A stretch of DNA of 64,000 nucleotides, taken from assembly GCF_018617485.1 (NCBI RefSeq), contig NZ_JACSKH010000003.1, forward strand, positions 143,172 through 207,171. The letters run 5' to 3'. The translations under genes were made by a program, and so were the position numbers. Under the pieces are notes generated by a model. That model searched no databases. It had not been told where the DNA came from and worked only from the letters and a program-made list of their open reading frames with translations. Positions 8,589-17,664 of this stretch are shown piece by piece. Origin of the DNA: Exiguobacterium sp. s124. GTDB taxonomy: Bacteria > Bacillota > Bacilli > Exiguobacteriales > Exiguobacteriaceae. Numbering within the stretch: the stretch's first letter is position 1; the number at the start of each line of letters is the position of its first letter.

Positions 8589-10298
8589 TCAAGTGTTGAT
8601 GAATGAGAAGGTCGTCACGTCGAACAATCCCATATCGGTCAATTTCAAATCTGGAATGACCGGTAAGGCAAGGAATGACATCGTCAAGTACGGATTGAAA
8701 TGACGGTGTGCCCCGACAACATCGAGCGCATCGTTTAGCTGTTCGAGAATATCTGCCACTTCACGGTAAGGGCGTTTCGTCATCAAACCACCGATTTCAA
8801 GCGGGAGCACGGCGAGCACTTCCCCTTCCGATACAGCGACGACCCCACCGCCTACTTTTTCAAGCGTTCTCGCTGCGAGCAACATATCTTCCGGGCTGAC
8901 CCCAGCGATGACCAAGTTGTGACTGTCATGGGCTACCGTAGCCGCAAGTGCACCTCGTTTCAACCCGAATCCTGTAACGGGAGCAAGCGCCATGTGACCT
9001 GTTCCGTGATGACGTTCGATGACAGCAAGCGTTGCGATATCCTGTGCTAAATCCGCGCCTGATGCATCCGGTTGGAACGTGAGACGTTGTCGTTTCGTCA
9101 ACAAGCTGTTCGGAAGCACTTGAATGACATCCACTTCCTCTTCGCTAGGTGCAAGTCGGAACGAGTCAGCCGTCAATTCAGGTAACTCGAGTTCGCCTTT
9201 CATCGGTTTTGGCACTTCAATTCCTTCAGCATCAAATGTCGCATTCCCTGCTTCGGCGACGAGTGTACCGTTGACATACACTTGTTCGATTTTTACCGAT
9301 TCGACGTCTGACAAGATGACGAAGTTCGCTTTCTTGCCAGGTGCGATGGCACCAATCTCTTTTAATCCATAGGCTTCTGCGGCGTGTAAACTCGCCATCG
9401 CATAGGCCGTCTCTGGTTTGACCCCTTGCTTGATTGCCGTACGAATGTTGTAGTCAATCCCACCTTCCGCGACCAAGTCATCCAAGTGCTTATCGTCTGT
9501 ACAGAAGAGGAAGCGATGGGCGTTGCTCTCTGTCACAGCAAGACTGACCTTCTCCACGTTCCGAGCGACAGAACCTTCCCGAATTTGAACGTAGAATCCA
9601 CGTCGTACCCGTTCAATCGCCTCTTCTGCTGTCGTACATTCATGATCCGTCATGATTCCTGCTGAACGATATACGTTCAATTGATCAGGGTTGAGACCTG
9701 AAGCATGTCCATCCACGACTTTGCCCGCTTGTTCCGTCTGTGCGATCTTTTGAAGCATGTCTTCGCTTCCTGCTTCGACCGATGGATAGTCCATGACCTC
9801 ACCCAATCCATGGACACCGGGATCTCCTAGAAACGGCGCCAAGTCCTCTGCATACAATTTTGCACCTGCATGTTCAAACGGCGTCGCCGGCACACAGCTT
9901 GGTAACATCATCCGGACGTCGAGTGGAAGGCCTTTCGCATCCGCTAACATATACTCAATTCCAAGTGCCCCGTTCACGTTCGCAATCTCATGCGGGTCCG
10001 CAATGACTGTCGTGACACCGAGTGGCAAGACCGCCTTCGCAAACTCATGTGGCGGGACCATCGACGATTCGATATGGACGTGCGAATCGATGAAGGACGG
10101 GGCAAGCGTCCAAGTTGGATCATGATATTCGACCTCTCCATCGTATCCATCCCCAATTGCCACAATATACCCAGCATCGATGGCGACGTCCGTACGAATC
10201 GTCTCACGACTGTACACGTCAATCACAGCGACGTCTTTAAAGACGACGGCCGCTTTCTTTTTCTTTGCGGCGATGTCAATCAAATGTTGTTTCTCCAT
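8589..10298 (-). CDS. ade: Adenine deaminase
   Basis: The 569-residue metal-dependent amidohydrolase converts adenine to hypoxanthine and ammonia in purine salvage. The N-terminal SFIDSHVHIESSM metal site, GVTTVIADPHEIANV, DGHASGL, MTDHECTT, FCTDDKHLDDL and IAPGKKANFVILSD follow the adenine deaminase pattern, and the length is normal. The start is ATG behind AAGGAG. It is single-gene and divergent from the gamma-carbonic anhydrase gene. A second, more distant member of the family (yerA) lies at 45970-47712. Confidence 0.95.
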   Translation of the reverse strand: MEKQHLIDIAAKKKKAAVVFKDVAVIDVYSRETIRTDVAIDAGYIVAIGDGYDGEVEYHDPTWTLAPSFIDSHVHIESSMVPPHEFAKAVLPLGVTTVIADPHEIANVNGALGIEYMLADAKGLPLDVRMMLPSCVPATPFEHAGAKLYAEDLAPFLGDPGVHGLGEVMDYPSVEAGSEDMLQKIAQTEQAGKVVDGHASGLNPDQLNVYRSAGIMTDHECTTAEEAIERVRRGFYVQIREGSVARNVEKVSLAVTESNAHRFLFCTDDKHLDDLVAEGGIDYNIRTAIKQGVKPETAYAMASLHAAEAYGLKEIGAIAPGKKANFVILSDVESVKIEQVYVNGTLVAEAGNATFDAEGIEVPKPMKGELELPELTADSFRLAPSEEEVDVIQVLPNSLLTKRQRLTFQPDASGADLAQDIATLAVIERHHGTGHMALAPVTGFGLKRGALAATVAHDSHNLVIAGVSPEDMLLAARTLEKVGGGVVAVSEGEVLAVLPLEIGGLMTKRPYREVADILEQLNDALDVVGAHRHFNPYLTMSFLALPVIPDLKLTDMGLFDVTTFSFINT

Positions 10299-10330
10299 CT
10301 CTCGATCTCCTTATTCAACGTATTTTAACT

Positions 10331-10360
10331 ATCTTACCAAGAATATTCTTTTCGTTGCAA
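10331..10360 (-). promoter_or_regulatory. Probable promoter of ade
   Basis: The minus-strand -35 TTGCAA (10360-10355) and -10 TAAGAT (10336-10331) are 18 bases apart. I see no PurBox or purine riboswitch here. Confidence 0.5.
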
Positions 10361-10417
10361 TTTCTTTTTCAAGTTGTGCGACAATGATAGCATATCGATC
10401 TGAAAGGGGTTACAACG

Positions 10418-10954
10418 ATGCAATATAAACTAGGAGAACTGACACCACAAGTCGACCCGACGACTTATCTCGCACCAGGAGCACATGTGATTGGAGATGT
10501 GACGATTGGGGCGCACTCGGGGATATGGTTCAATACCGTCATCCGTGGAGACGAAGGTCCGATTCAAATCGGTGCTTATGTGAATATTCAGGACGGTTCG
10601 ATGATCCATCAATATGAAGGGTCGCCGACAATCATCCATGACCGTGTCTCAATCGGTCACATGGCGATGATTCATGGTTGTGAGATTGAGGAGGATTGCC
10701 TCATTGGTATGCACGCTACCGTACTCGATGGTGCCAAGATCGGGAAAGGATCATTCGTAGCTGCGGGTGCTCTCGTCACACCAAATATGCAAATCCCTGA
10801 AGGGGTAATGGTGATGGGCGTCCCCGCAAAAGTTGTCCGTCCATTGAATGACGAGGATCGTTTCATCATGGAGAGAACCGTTAAGAAGTACGCGAAACGC
10901 GCTGAACAATATAAACAGACGTGTGTGCCCTTAAGCGAAACGCACAGTTTGTGA
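10418..10954 (+). CDS. Gamma-class carbonic anhydrase-like hexapeptide-repeat protein
   Basis: The 178-residue protein is built almost entirely of left-handed beta-helix hexapeptide repeats. The three zinc ligands of gamma-carbonic anhydrases are at the expected spacing: His64 (SMIHQ), His81 (IGHMA) and His86 (MIHGC). The C-terminus ends in a helix. Close relatives in Bacillus are YtoA/YrdA-type proteins, whose true substrate is often unknown, so hydration of CO2 is possible but not certain. The start is ATG behind AAAGGGG. Confidence 0.85.
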   Translation: MQYKLGELTPQVDPTTYLAPGAHVIGDVTIGAHSGIWFNTVIRGDEGPIQIGAYVNIQDGSMIHQYEGSPTIIHDRVSIGHMAMIHGCEIEEDCLIGMHATVLDGAKIGKGSFVAAGALVTPNMQIPEGVMVMGVPAKVVRPLNDEDRFIMERTVKKYAKRAEQYKQTCVPLSETHSL

Positions 10955-10965
10955 AAGCGTTTACA
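10952..10965 (+). promoter_or_regulatory. Candidate cre (CcpA) site
   Basis: TGAAAGCGTTTACA fits the catabolite-responsive element consensus very well. It overlaps the stop codon of the preceding gene and lies about 50 bases upstream of a -10-like TATACT at 11017-11022, ahead of a pair of very small ORFs. That distance is more like activation by CcpA than roadblock repression. No good -35 is visible. Confidence 0.55.
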
Positions 10966-11063
10966 AGATTCATAAAATGTTAACGTTTCTCTCGAATTTT
11001 CTACACAGTTCCTTTGTATACTGATGATGTAGCCAAGCTGACGTATTGAAAGGAGCCCACTCT

Positions 11064-11249
11064 ATGTATCCGAACCACGATCAACTCATGTTAGATTTGT
11101 ACGCTTCATCGATCAATCCAAGTTATGGTCTTCATATCGATGATTCTTTCGATGACACGCTCCATGGTGCACATCGTGAGGTTTGGGAACGCATGCATTT
11201 GGATAATAGTAGAGAAGAAGATTCTAAAAATGGAGGAACGGCTGGATGA
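11064..11249 (+). CDS. Unknown 61-residue protein
   Basis: The start is ATG at 11064 with AAAGGAG 9 bases upstream. A TTG at 11046 in the same frame lies before that site and is not used. The product is acidic and hydrophilic (YPNHDQLMLDLYASS, then HIDDSFDD), with no membrane helix, and ends in a Gly-rich tail. I recognise no family. Its last bases overlap an even smaller ORF, and a strong terminator follows, so the unit looks like a real short transcript. Confidence 0.55.
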   Translation: MYPNHDQLMLDLYASSINPSYGLHIDDSFDDTLHGAHREVWERMHLDNSREEDSKNGGTAG

Positions 11250-11299
11250 TTCCAACACCTGTAATTCAAGATTGGCTCGCAACTAAATTAAAGCGATAA
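11246..11299 (+). CDS. Possible 17-residue peptide ORF, translationally coupled
   Basis: The ATG overlaps the preceding stop codon (ATGA at 11246-11249). GGAGG at 11232-11236 is 9 bases upstream. The peptide would be MIPTPVIQDWLATKLKR. The coupled start, good ribosome binding site and position before a terminator support translation. Conservation has not been tested, so it stays a candidate. Confidence 0.4.
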   Translation: MIPTPVIQDWLATKLKR

Positions 11300-11317
11300 T
11301 TGACCGATATATAGATG

Positions 11318-11352
11318 AAGCGAGCGAGGGTGATCCCCACGCTCGCTTTTTT
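11318..11352 (+). terminator. Terminator after the micro-operon
   Basis: AGCGAGCG / CGCTCGCT with an inner GGG / CCC pairing is followed by six T residues. Confidence 0.85.
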
Positions 11353-11905
11353 ATTCGAAAATGGTCAGATGTGCATCAATCGGTTGCCGTGCTTTTGGTG
11401 TCGGAATGTCCCCGGTGTCATATTTTCCGATTTGCAGAAGACCGATAAATGTTTCTCCTTCTGCTCCAATCATTTCCTTCAAACGCGCATCGTCAAATAA
11501 CCCACCCGTACGCCAGACCATCCCGATTTCACGTTCACTGAACAAAAGTTGAACATTTTGAATAAATGTCGCCGTCGCGAGCATCGCATCCCGATTTCCT
11601 TTATCCGTCTCAAATCGTTTTGCCGTCACATACATACACGTGGCGGCATTTAAGATTCGTCCTGTCACCTTTTCACGTTGCCCTTCCGACGCCTCCGTGA
11701 AGGCTGGCTCGAGCGCGTCGAGTAATACCTGTTTCCCATCCCCATTGAACACATATACGTTCCATGGCTCGATCTTATTATGAAACGGTGCGTGATGTGC
11801 CGATTGCAACACCTCATAGAGCACCTTCGTATCGATCGGTTCTTCCTTGAACATCCGAACCGTCCGTCTTTCCTCAATTAATTGTTGTGCTGCTGTCTTT
11901 GTCAT
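11351..11905 (-). CDS. Nitroreductase-family FMN oxidoreductase
   Basis: The start is ATG at 11905 behind AAGGGGA. The 184-residue protein has the N-terminal IEERRTVRMF motif (FMN phosphate contact), a central SAHHAPFHNKIEPWNVYVF segment and the C-terminal GLLQIGKYD. These are typical of the NfnB/YdjA-type nitroreductase family, FMN-binding dimers that use NAD(P)H. The physiological substrate cannot be given. It is convergent with the micro-operon and shares no operon with lysA, which ends in its own terminator upstream. Confidence 0.82.
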   Translation of the reverse strand: MTKTAAQQLIEERRTVRMFKEEPIDTKVLYEVLQSAHHAPFHNKIEPWNVYVFNGDGKQVLLDALEPAFTEASEGQREKVTGRILNAATCMYVTAKRFETDKGNRDAMLATATFIQNVQLLFSEREIGMVWRTGGLFDDARLKEMIGAEGETFIGLLQIGKYDTGDIPTPKARQPIDAHLTIFE

Positions 11906-11967
11906 GACCGTCACTTCCCCTTCTTTTCTCTCCTCTATCATAATTGAAAAACGTTCTCATTTCAAAA

Positions 11968-11998
11968 TCAAAAAAAGACTACAGATTGCTCTGTAGCC
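11968..11998 (-). terminator. Terminator of the dap/lys operon
   Basis: On the minus strand CTACAGA / TCTGTAG is followed by a run of seven T, immediately after the lysA stop. Confidence 0.85.
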
Positions 11999-13291
11999 TT
12001 AAATCGATTGTCCAATAACCTCACATGCCACCAAGTCTTCAAACGTTTGGCGACGTACGACGAGGCGGTGATTCCCATCCTTGACGAAAACAACTGCAGG
12101 GCGAAGCATTTGGTTATAGTTGCTCGCCATCGAGAAATTATATGCTCCCGTGGCTTTGACGAGTAGCAAATCACCCGGTGTGACAGGAGGAATCAAAGAG
12201 CGGTTCGAGATGATGTCTCCCGACTCGCAACACGCTCCGACAATTTTTGCCTCGAGCGTCTTCTCTTCATTCATCCGAGTCGCTGCCACGACTTCGTATT
12301 CCGCGTCATATAGCGCCGGACGAATGTTATCCGTCATCCCCCCATCGACGGACACAAACGTGCGTACGCCATTCACTTCTTTGACGGTTCCGACTTCATA
12401 CAGTGTGGCACCGGCATTGGCAACGAGCCAACGGCCTGGCTCAATCCCGATTTTTGGGAGTGGCAATTCACGAGCCTCTACCTCGTCGATTAACGTTTCC
12501 ATCACCCGCTCCATCGTCTGTGCGAAGTCGAGACGCTCGTCTTCGTCTAAGTAAGCGACACCGAAGCCACCACCGATGTTCAGCACATCCGTCGTATAGC
12601 CCGTCTCCTGACGAATCGTATCCATGAACCGTACCATCGTCTTCACCGTATTGATGAAGAGGGTCGGATCTTGAATTTGAGAGCCGACATGACAGTGAAT
12701 CCCCTTCAACTGTAAATGTTCCGCTTCTAACGTCGCACGAACCGCATCTAAATACGTATCGTCATGCGTCGGGAAACCGAATTTTGTATCAACCCCACCC
12801 GTTTGAATCGCCGCATGGGCACCTCCAACAACTTGAGGCACGATGCGGAGAAGGACATCGACTTCACGATTGTATTCAGCCGCAAGTCCTGACAAGAGGC
12901 TGATTTCACGCATGTTGTCGATGGTAAAGTGTGTAATCCCCTGTTCGAGCGCGAACGTGATGTCGAGGATCGTCTTGTTCGACCCATGGACGTGAATGCG
13001 CTCTGCCGGTATACCGGCATGCAGTGCCACGTACATTTCACCCCGTGAGACGACGTCGACACTTAATCCTGCCGCCATCACTTTTTCATACACGGCCGCA
13101 ATCGATAATGCTTTTGACGCGTACAACGCATATGTGTTCGGATACTTGTCTAGAAACGCGTCTTGAACGATCCCAAGGCGACGCTCTAGTTCTGGCTCAC
13201 TCATCATATATAAAGGTGTCCCGTACGTCGCTTGAAGTTCACGGACGGACACGCCTTCGATCAAACATTCTGATTGATTGGTGGTGTACAT
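11999..13291 (-). CDS. lysA: Diaminopimelate decarboxylase
   Basis: The 430-residue fold-III PLP enzyme makes lysine from meso-diaminopimelate, the last step of the pathway. The PLP lysine is Lys60 in YASKA. HVGSQI, NIGGGFG, IEPGRWLVA and the active-site cysteine motif CCESGD are present. The start is ATG behind AAGGAGG. The gene overlaps the end of alr by 31 bases and is last in the operon. Confidence 0.97.
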   Translation of the reverse strand: MYTTNQSECLIEGVSVRELQATYGTPLYMMSEPELERRLGIVQDAFLDKYPNTYALYASKALSIAAVYEKVMAAGLSVDVVSRGEMYVALHAGIPAERIHVHGSNKTILDITFALEQGITHFTIDNMREISLLSGLAAEYNREVDVLLRIVPQVVGGAHAAIQTGGVDTKFGFPTHDDTYLDAVRATLEAEHLQLKGIHCHVGSQIQDPTLFINTVKTMVRFMDTIRQETGYTTDVLNIGGGFGVAYLDEDERLDFAQTMERVMETLIDEVEARELPLPKIGIEPGRWLVANAGATLYEVGTVKEVNGVRTFVSVDGGMTDNIRPALYDAEYEVVAATRMNEEKTLEAKIVGACCESGDIISNRSLIPPVTPGDLLLVKATGAYNFSMASNYNQMLRPAVVFVKDGNHRLVVRRQTFEDLVACEVIGQSI

Positions 13292-14349
13292 ACAATTCCT
13301 CCTTCAAAGCGATGTGGGACACGCCACGAACGGGCACAGAGCTGTTCTGAGTTGTTGGCATAGCCAACGCGTGTCACGTCATCGATTTTCGTTTCTATGC
13401 CATACAACGTCACACGGTCGCCGATCTGCACATTCTCGTCGACTTTGATGAAGCTATGGCTCATAAAGATGTTGCTGACGAACGGATAGGCTTTCCCGTC
13501 AATATGAACAGGCAAGTGACGTCTCGCCCGCATCAATCCATCTCCGTATCCGACCGGAAGTACGGCAATGCGTTCCTTCGTTTCGGCTGTGTATCCCGTC
13601 CCATATCCGACATGAGCCCCCGCTTCAATGTCATGGACCGCGACCACTTCCGTCTCCCAATAGAAAGCAGGAACTAACCATTCGACCGGCTCGACCGATG
13701 AATAGCCATATAAGAAGATCCCGACACGTACATGTGTGCAATGATGCAGACGCGAATCGTCTTGAAGCGTGGCCGCACTGTTCGCTGCATGGATCAATTC
13801 AAACGTATGACGTTCCATCAATCGTGTCGACCAATCAGCAAACCGTTCGACTTGAACGCTGTGCTCGACTTCCGCATTGTCTGCGTCCGCGAGCGGGAAG
13901 TGCGTACATAATCCGACGAGGTTCAGTCCTTCATTTTGACAGAAAGCGACGATTTGTAGTGCTTCTTCAAATGTTTTAGCACCGAATCGGTTCATCCCGA
14001 CATCTAGTTTTAGATGCAGGCGAACGCCATCGAGATGCTCTCGCTGTGAGACGAGCCACTCATATGACCCGATGGCGACGTCAAAATCGTAGGCATGCAC
14101 GTGTTGCCACGTATATACCGGGTTCATGACGAGGACACGAGCCGATTGCGCATACGTCCGAACCTCGATCGCTTCTTCGATTGTTGTCACCATGAAGTGA
14201 CGGACCCCTTCATCATACAAAGTCGTCACAACTGGCTCCATCCCTAGGTTATAGGCGTTGTTTTTCACGACTGCAAACACGGGGCGCCCGAGCGCTTCAA
14301 TCCGACGTTTGTTCTCGCGAATCGCATTCAAGTCAATTGTGACTCCCAT
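13261..14349 (-). CDS. alr: Alanine racemase-like PLP enzyme of the dap operon (Alr2 type)
   Basis: The 362-residue protein has the N-terminal Lys29 in FAVVKNNAYN, LKLDVGMNRFG and VGYGTGY, as in alanine racemases. It is a little shorter than the usual 370-390 residues. In the Staphylococcus dap operon an alr2 gene occupies the same place before lysA. Whether it racemises alanine or supports the diaminopimelate branch (for example epimerisation, given that no dapF is in the operon) cannot be told from sequence. The start is behind AAAGGAG. Confidence 0.85.
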   Translation of the reverse strand: MGVTIDLNAIRENKRRIEALGRPVFAVVKNNAYNLGMEPVVTTLYDEGVRHFMVTTIEEAIEVRTYAQSARVLVMNPVYTWQHVHAYDFDVAIGSYEWLVSQREHLDGVRLHLKLDVGMNRFGAKTFEEALQIVAFCQNEGLNLVGLCTHFPLADADNAEVEHSVQVERFADWSTRLMERHTFELIHAANSAATLQDDSRLHHCTHVRVGIFLYGYSSVEPVEWLVPAFYWETEVVAVHDIEAGAHVGYGTGYTAETKERIAVLPVGYGDGLMRARRHLPVHIDGKAYPFVSNIFMSHSFIKVDENVQIGDRVTLYGIETKIDDVTRVGYANNSEQLCARSWRVPHRFEGGIVCTPPINQNV

Positions 14350-14363
14350 CGTTCAAAACTCCT

Positions 14364-15290
14364 TTACTCTTTAACTGCTGATTTCACGAACGTGACCCAA
14401 TCGCGGTGTTCTGGAAGTTGTCCTGTCACGGCCTCGCGATAACGTGTCAACATTTCTGTCGCAACCTTCTGGACGCCTCCACCGATCGAGATGTGGTCGA
14501 CCTCGATGACGCTCGTCACTTCGGCTGCCGTTCCCGTCAAGAAGATCTCATCGGCTACATATAACTCATCGCGCCCGATGTGACGTTCCACGACTTCATA
14601 ACCTCCATCACGCGCAAGTTGCATGACCGTCTGACGCGTGATGCCATCGAGTACGGAACAATCGAGCGACGGTGTCGTGATCGTCTTCCCTTTGACGAGG
14701 AAGATGTTTGCAACACTCGCCTCGCTGACGTTTCCGTTCATATCGAGGGCAATCGCTTCATCAAATCCGTCACGAAGCGCCTCTCCTTTTAGTAACTGTG
14801 AGTTCATATAGTTCGATGCTGCTTTCGCTTGCATCGGCATCATTGTCGAAGACACGCGGCGATAAGAGGCTACTTTTGCCCGAATCCCAACTGTTTTACT
14901 GAAATATTCACCGAGTGGCCAGCACGAGATGGCAACGTGTACCTTCGTTTCTGCTGTCGGCATAAGCGCCTGCCAAGGTGTTCCAAGGAAGACGAACGGA
15001 CGGATATAACATGCTTCAAATCCGTTTCGCTCAATCAATTCCATCGTAGCTTGTTCGAGTTCATCTACCGTGTAAGGTAGTGTGACGTGGTAGTATGCAC
15101 ACGAGCGAACGAGTCGCTCCAAGTGTTCACGTAAGCGGAAGATGGCTGGACCTTCCTCCGTGTGATACGCGCGAATCCCTTCAAAGAACCCACTTCCGTA
15201 ATGAATCGCGTGTGTCATGATACTCGTGTTTGCGTCAGTCGGCTCAATCCAAGCCCCGTCTTTCCACATCCATTGTCCATACTGTTCCAT
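14364..15290 (-). CDS. Class IV (IlvE-type) aminotransferase inside the lysine operon
   Basis: The 308-residue fold-IV PLP aminotransferase has GSGFFEGIRAY, YIRPFVFLG, the PLP lysine Lys156 in MPMQAKAASNYMNS, SEASVANIF and FLTGTAAEV. By similarity it is a branched-chain amino acid aminotransferase. Its place is unusual: between dapH and alr, where Staphylococcus carries the N-acetyl-diaminopimelate deacetylase gene. It may make branched-chain amino acids, or it may supply the transamination step after DapH. The start is ATG behind GGGAGAG, with a 49-base gap to dapH. Confidence 0.85.
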   Translation of the reverse strand: MEQYGQWMWKDGAWIEPTDANTSIMTHAIHYGSGFFEGIRAYHTEEGPAIFRLREHLERLVRSCAYYHVTLPYTVDELEQATMELIERNGFEACYIRPFVFLGTPWQALMPTAETKVHVAISCWPLGEYFSKTVGIRAKVASYRRVSSTMMPMQAKAASNYMNSQLLKGEALRDGFDEAIALDMNGNVSEASVANIFLVKGKTITTPSLDCSVLDGITRQTVMQLARDGGYEVVERHIGRDELYVADEIFLTGTAAEVTSVIEVDHISIGGGVQKVATEMLTRYREAVTGQLPEHRDWVTFVKSAVKE

Positions 15291-15339
15291 AATGCAACTC
15301 TCCCATTCCTCATTGTTTATATTTTCTGTCTATTATACG

Positions 15340-16047
15340 TTAGAGAGAGCGTAAGTCATCAACAAGTTGCGTTTTTTCAGAAGTTTTTTCATCTTTCTGT
15401 TTGATGACGCGTGCCGGCGTACCCGCGACGACAACACCTGGAGGAACATCTTGCGTGACGACACTCCCAGCTGCGACTACCGCATTTTCCCCGACGCGAA
15501 CCCCTTCCAAGATGACAGCGTTCGCTCCAATCATGACGCCATCTTCGATGATGACCGGATCTTTTGAAGGTGGCTCGAGGACACCTGCGACCACGGCACC
15601 CGCTCCGAGGTGGACGTTCTTCCCAAGCGTTCCGCGCGCGCCGATGACGGCATTCATGTCGACCATCGAACCGTCTCCGATGACGGCACCGATATTGACG
15701 ACGGCACCCATCATGACGACGGCGTTGTTCCCGATTTGTACATGGTCACGAATGAATGAACCTGGCTCGATTCGTGCATTGAGTTGTGTCGTATCGAGCA
15801 TTGGAACGGCACTGTTGCGACGATCGTATTCAAGGTGTGAATCGGTGATGACCGACGCATTCGCTTCTAAGAAAGCGGCTGCGCGCTCCGCAGTCGTCAA
15901 GAACAGCTTTGACTCATCCGTTCCGAACGCTTTCGCTTCCTCGATTTCAAGACCTGCCAATTGGCCGTTGACGTAAAGTTTTACCGGTGTTTCCTTTTTT
16001 GCATCTTTAATATATTGTGCGATTTCATAAGCGTTTGTGAGTAACAT
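15340..16047 (-). CDS. dapH: Tetrahydrodipicolinate N-acetyltransferase
   Basis: The 235-residue protein has an N-terminal helical domain and a C-terminal hexapeptide-repeat beta-helix ([20 protein letters not shown] and following). It acetylates tetrahydrodipicolinate, which commits the cell to the acetylase branch of diaminopimelate synthesis. The start is ATG at 16047 with GAGGAGG 6 bases away, overlapping dapB by 23 bases; a longer upstream reading lacks a ribosome binding site. The length matches the Bacillus enzyme. Confidence 0.94.
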   Translation of the reverse strand: MLLTNAYEIAQYIKDAKKETPVKLYVNGQLAGLEIEEAKAFGTDESKLFLTTAERAAAFLEANASVITDSHLEYDRRNSAVPMLDTTQLNARIEPGSFIRDHVQIGNNAVVMMGAVVNIGAVIGDGSMVDMNAVIGARGTLGKNVHLGAGAVVAGVLEPPSKDPVIIEDGVMIGANAVILEGVRVGENAVVAAGSVVTQDVPPGVVVAGTPARVIKQKDEKTSEKTQLVDDLRSL

Positions 16048-16774
16048 GAGTAGCCTCCTCGTATAAGTTCGATAGATTATAAAGTCCTGCCGGGCGGTCG
16101 ATGATCGTCGCTGCCGCGGCAAGTGCCCCGTTTGCAAAGACGCGTTTCGATAACGCGGTATGTTTCAATTCAATCATTTCATCATCTCCGGCGAAGAGCA
16201 CGGTATGCTCCCCGAAGATCGTACCACCACGAATCGAGTGCATACCCAACTCTTCGGCACCACGCGCTTCTCGGCGTGACGTTCGTTCGTAAATCGGTGT
16301 CACCTCTCGTTTCGCTTCGATGGCACGGGCTAATAGCTCCGCCGTTCCGCTTGGCGCGTCTACTTTCTTCCGATGGTGCGCCTCAATCACCTCGATGTCA
16401 TAACCGAGTGTGAGCGGGACGAGCTGATCGAGCAACTGCTTCAGCAACGCGATCCCGTACGATGTGTTATAAGACTGAAAAATCGGAATGTCTGTTGATG
16501 CTTCTTCAATCTTTGTAAGCTCCTCAGGTGTGAACCCTGTCGTTGCGATGACGAGCGGAATGTTGCGTGACCGCCCGAATGCGAGCAAGTCAGGAAGTAA
16601 TGCCGGATTTGAAAAATCGATGACAACGTCGACTGGTGCATCTACCTTATCTAATGAGGCCAGATGCTCGTCACTTCCCGGTGACACGATTGCCGAGACG
16701 TTCACGCCTTGCATGTTGGCGACTTCTTCGACGATTCGTCCCATCGCACCAAATCCGTGAATCAATACATTCAT
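16025..16774 (-). CDS. dapB: 4-Hydroxy-tetrahydrodipicolinate reductase
   Basis: The 249-residue enzyme reduces hydroxy-tetrahydrodipicolinate with NAD(P)H. HGFGAMG at residues 6-12 is the dinucleotide-binding loop, and [15 protein letters not shown] is the family signature with the catalytic His and Lys. It overlaps dapA by 4 bases (ATGA) and dapH by 23, indicating tight translational coupling. Confidence 0.96.
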   Translation of the reverse strand: MNVLIHGFGAMGRIVEEVANMQGVNVSAIVSPGSDEHLASLDKVDAPVDVVIDFSNPALLPDLLAFGRSRNIPLVIATTGFTPEELTKIEEASTDIPIFQSYNTSYGIALLKQLLDQLVPLTLGYDIEVIEAHHRKKVDAPSGTAELLARAIEAKREVTPIYERTSRREARGAEELGMHSIRGGTIFGEHTVLFAGDDEMIELKHTALSKRVFANGALAAAATIIDRPAGLYNLSNLYEEATHVTHKRL

Positions 16775-17652
16775 TGTCTCACCTCGTTAAACTGCTCCAT
16801 CGCCGATAGTAATTTTGCTTCGGCCGTCGCGCTCATCGGGACGAGCGGCAGACGTGGCGCGCCGAAGGCAAAGCCTTTCGCTTGAAGTGCCGCCTTCACC
16901 GGAATCGGATTCACTTCTGCGAAGAGTTCGTCGATGACCGGGAGCAGGCGTAGCTGCCATGTACGCGCCGTCTGGAGATCACCTGCTAGAAGTGCTTCTG
17001 CCAAGGCGACGGTCGCCCCTGGGTAGACGTTTGACAAGACCGAAACGACACCTTGAGCGCCCCATGCCATATATGGCAAGATTTGATCGTCATTCCCGCA
17101 GTAAACGGTGAACCCTTCCGGAAGATGAGCCATCATCTGTGCCATGACCGAGATGTCCCCACTCGCCTCTTTCAAGGCCGTGATGCGCGGATGTTCCGCT
17201 AACTCCCCAACCGTTTCAGGTGCTAACGCGACACCTGTTCGTGACGGGACGTTATATAGCATGAGCGGAATCGGTGATGCATCCGCAATCGCTGTAAAGT
17301 GAGCGAGAAGCCCGGCTTGTGTTGACTTGTTATAGTACGGGGTGACGACCATCGCCATCTCTGCCCCAAGTTCTGCGGCCCGTTTCGTTTTCTCGATACT
17401 GAGAGCCGTGTTATTCGATCCGGTTCCCGCGATGATCACCGCTCGTCCGTTCGCGACCTCCACTGCTCGAACGAGCAATGTCTCGAATTCCTCATTCGTC
17501 AGTGTCATGCCTTCGCCGGTCGTTCCACCGATGACGAGTCCACTCACTCCCTCTTGGATTTGGTCTTCAATCAATGCCGTCCATGCCTCTAAGTTTAACT
17601 GCCCATCTTCTTGGAATGGGGTCGCTAGTGCTGTCGCAACTCCTGTGAACAT
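16771..17652 (-). CDS. dapA: 4-Hydroxy-tetrahydrodipicolinate synthase
   Basis: The 293-residue TIM-barrel aldolase condenses pyruvate with aspartate semialdehyde. GGTTGE (residues 42-47), Tyr133 and Arg138 in LYNVPSRTG, and the Schiff-base Lys161 in TALKEASGD are all in place. The start is ATG behind AAGGAGGGG, 12 bases after asd. Confidence 0.96.
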   Translation of the reverse strand: MFTGVATALATPFQEDGQLNLEAWTALIEDQIQEGVSGLVIGGTTGEGMTLTNEEFETLLVRAVEVANGRAVIIAGTGSNNTALSIEKTKRAAELGAEMAMVVTPYYNKSTQAGLLAHFTAIADASPIPLMLYNVPSRTGVALAPETVGELAEHPRITALKEASGDISVMAQMMAHLPEGFTVYCGNDDQILPYMAWGAQGVVSVLSNVYPGATVALAEALLAGDLQTARTWQLRLLPVIDELFAEVNPIPVKAALQAKGFAFGAPRLPLVPMSATAEAKLLSAMEQFNEVRQ

Positions 17653-17664
17653 GTCATCCCCTCC

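Noticed and set aside
10978..10991. Second cre-like element TGTTAACGTTTCTC
   Set aside because: It misses the conserved C near the 3' end of the consensus, so only the site at 10952-10965 is reported.
15401..15976. 191-codon plus-strand frame
   Set aside because: It is antisense to dapH. Its low-complexity composition (Thr, Pro, Ala, Ser) mirrors the hexapeptide repeats, and no ribosome binding site is present.
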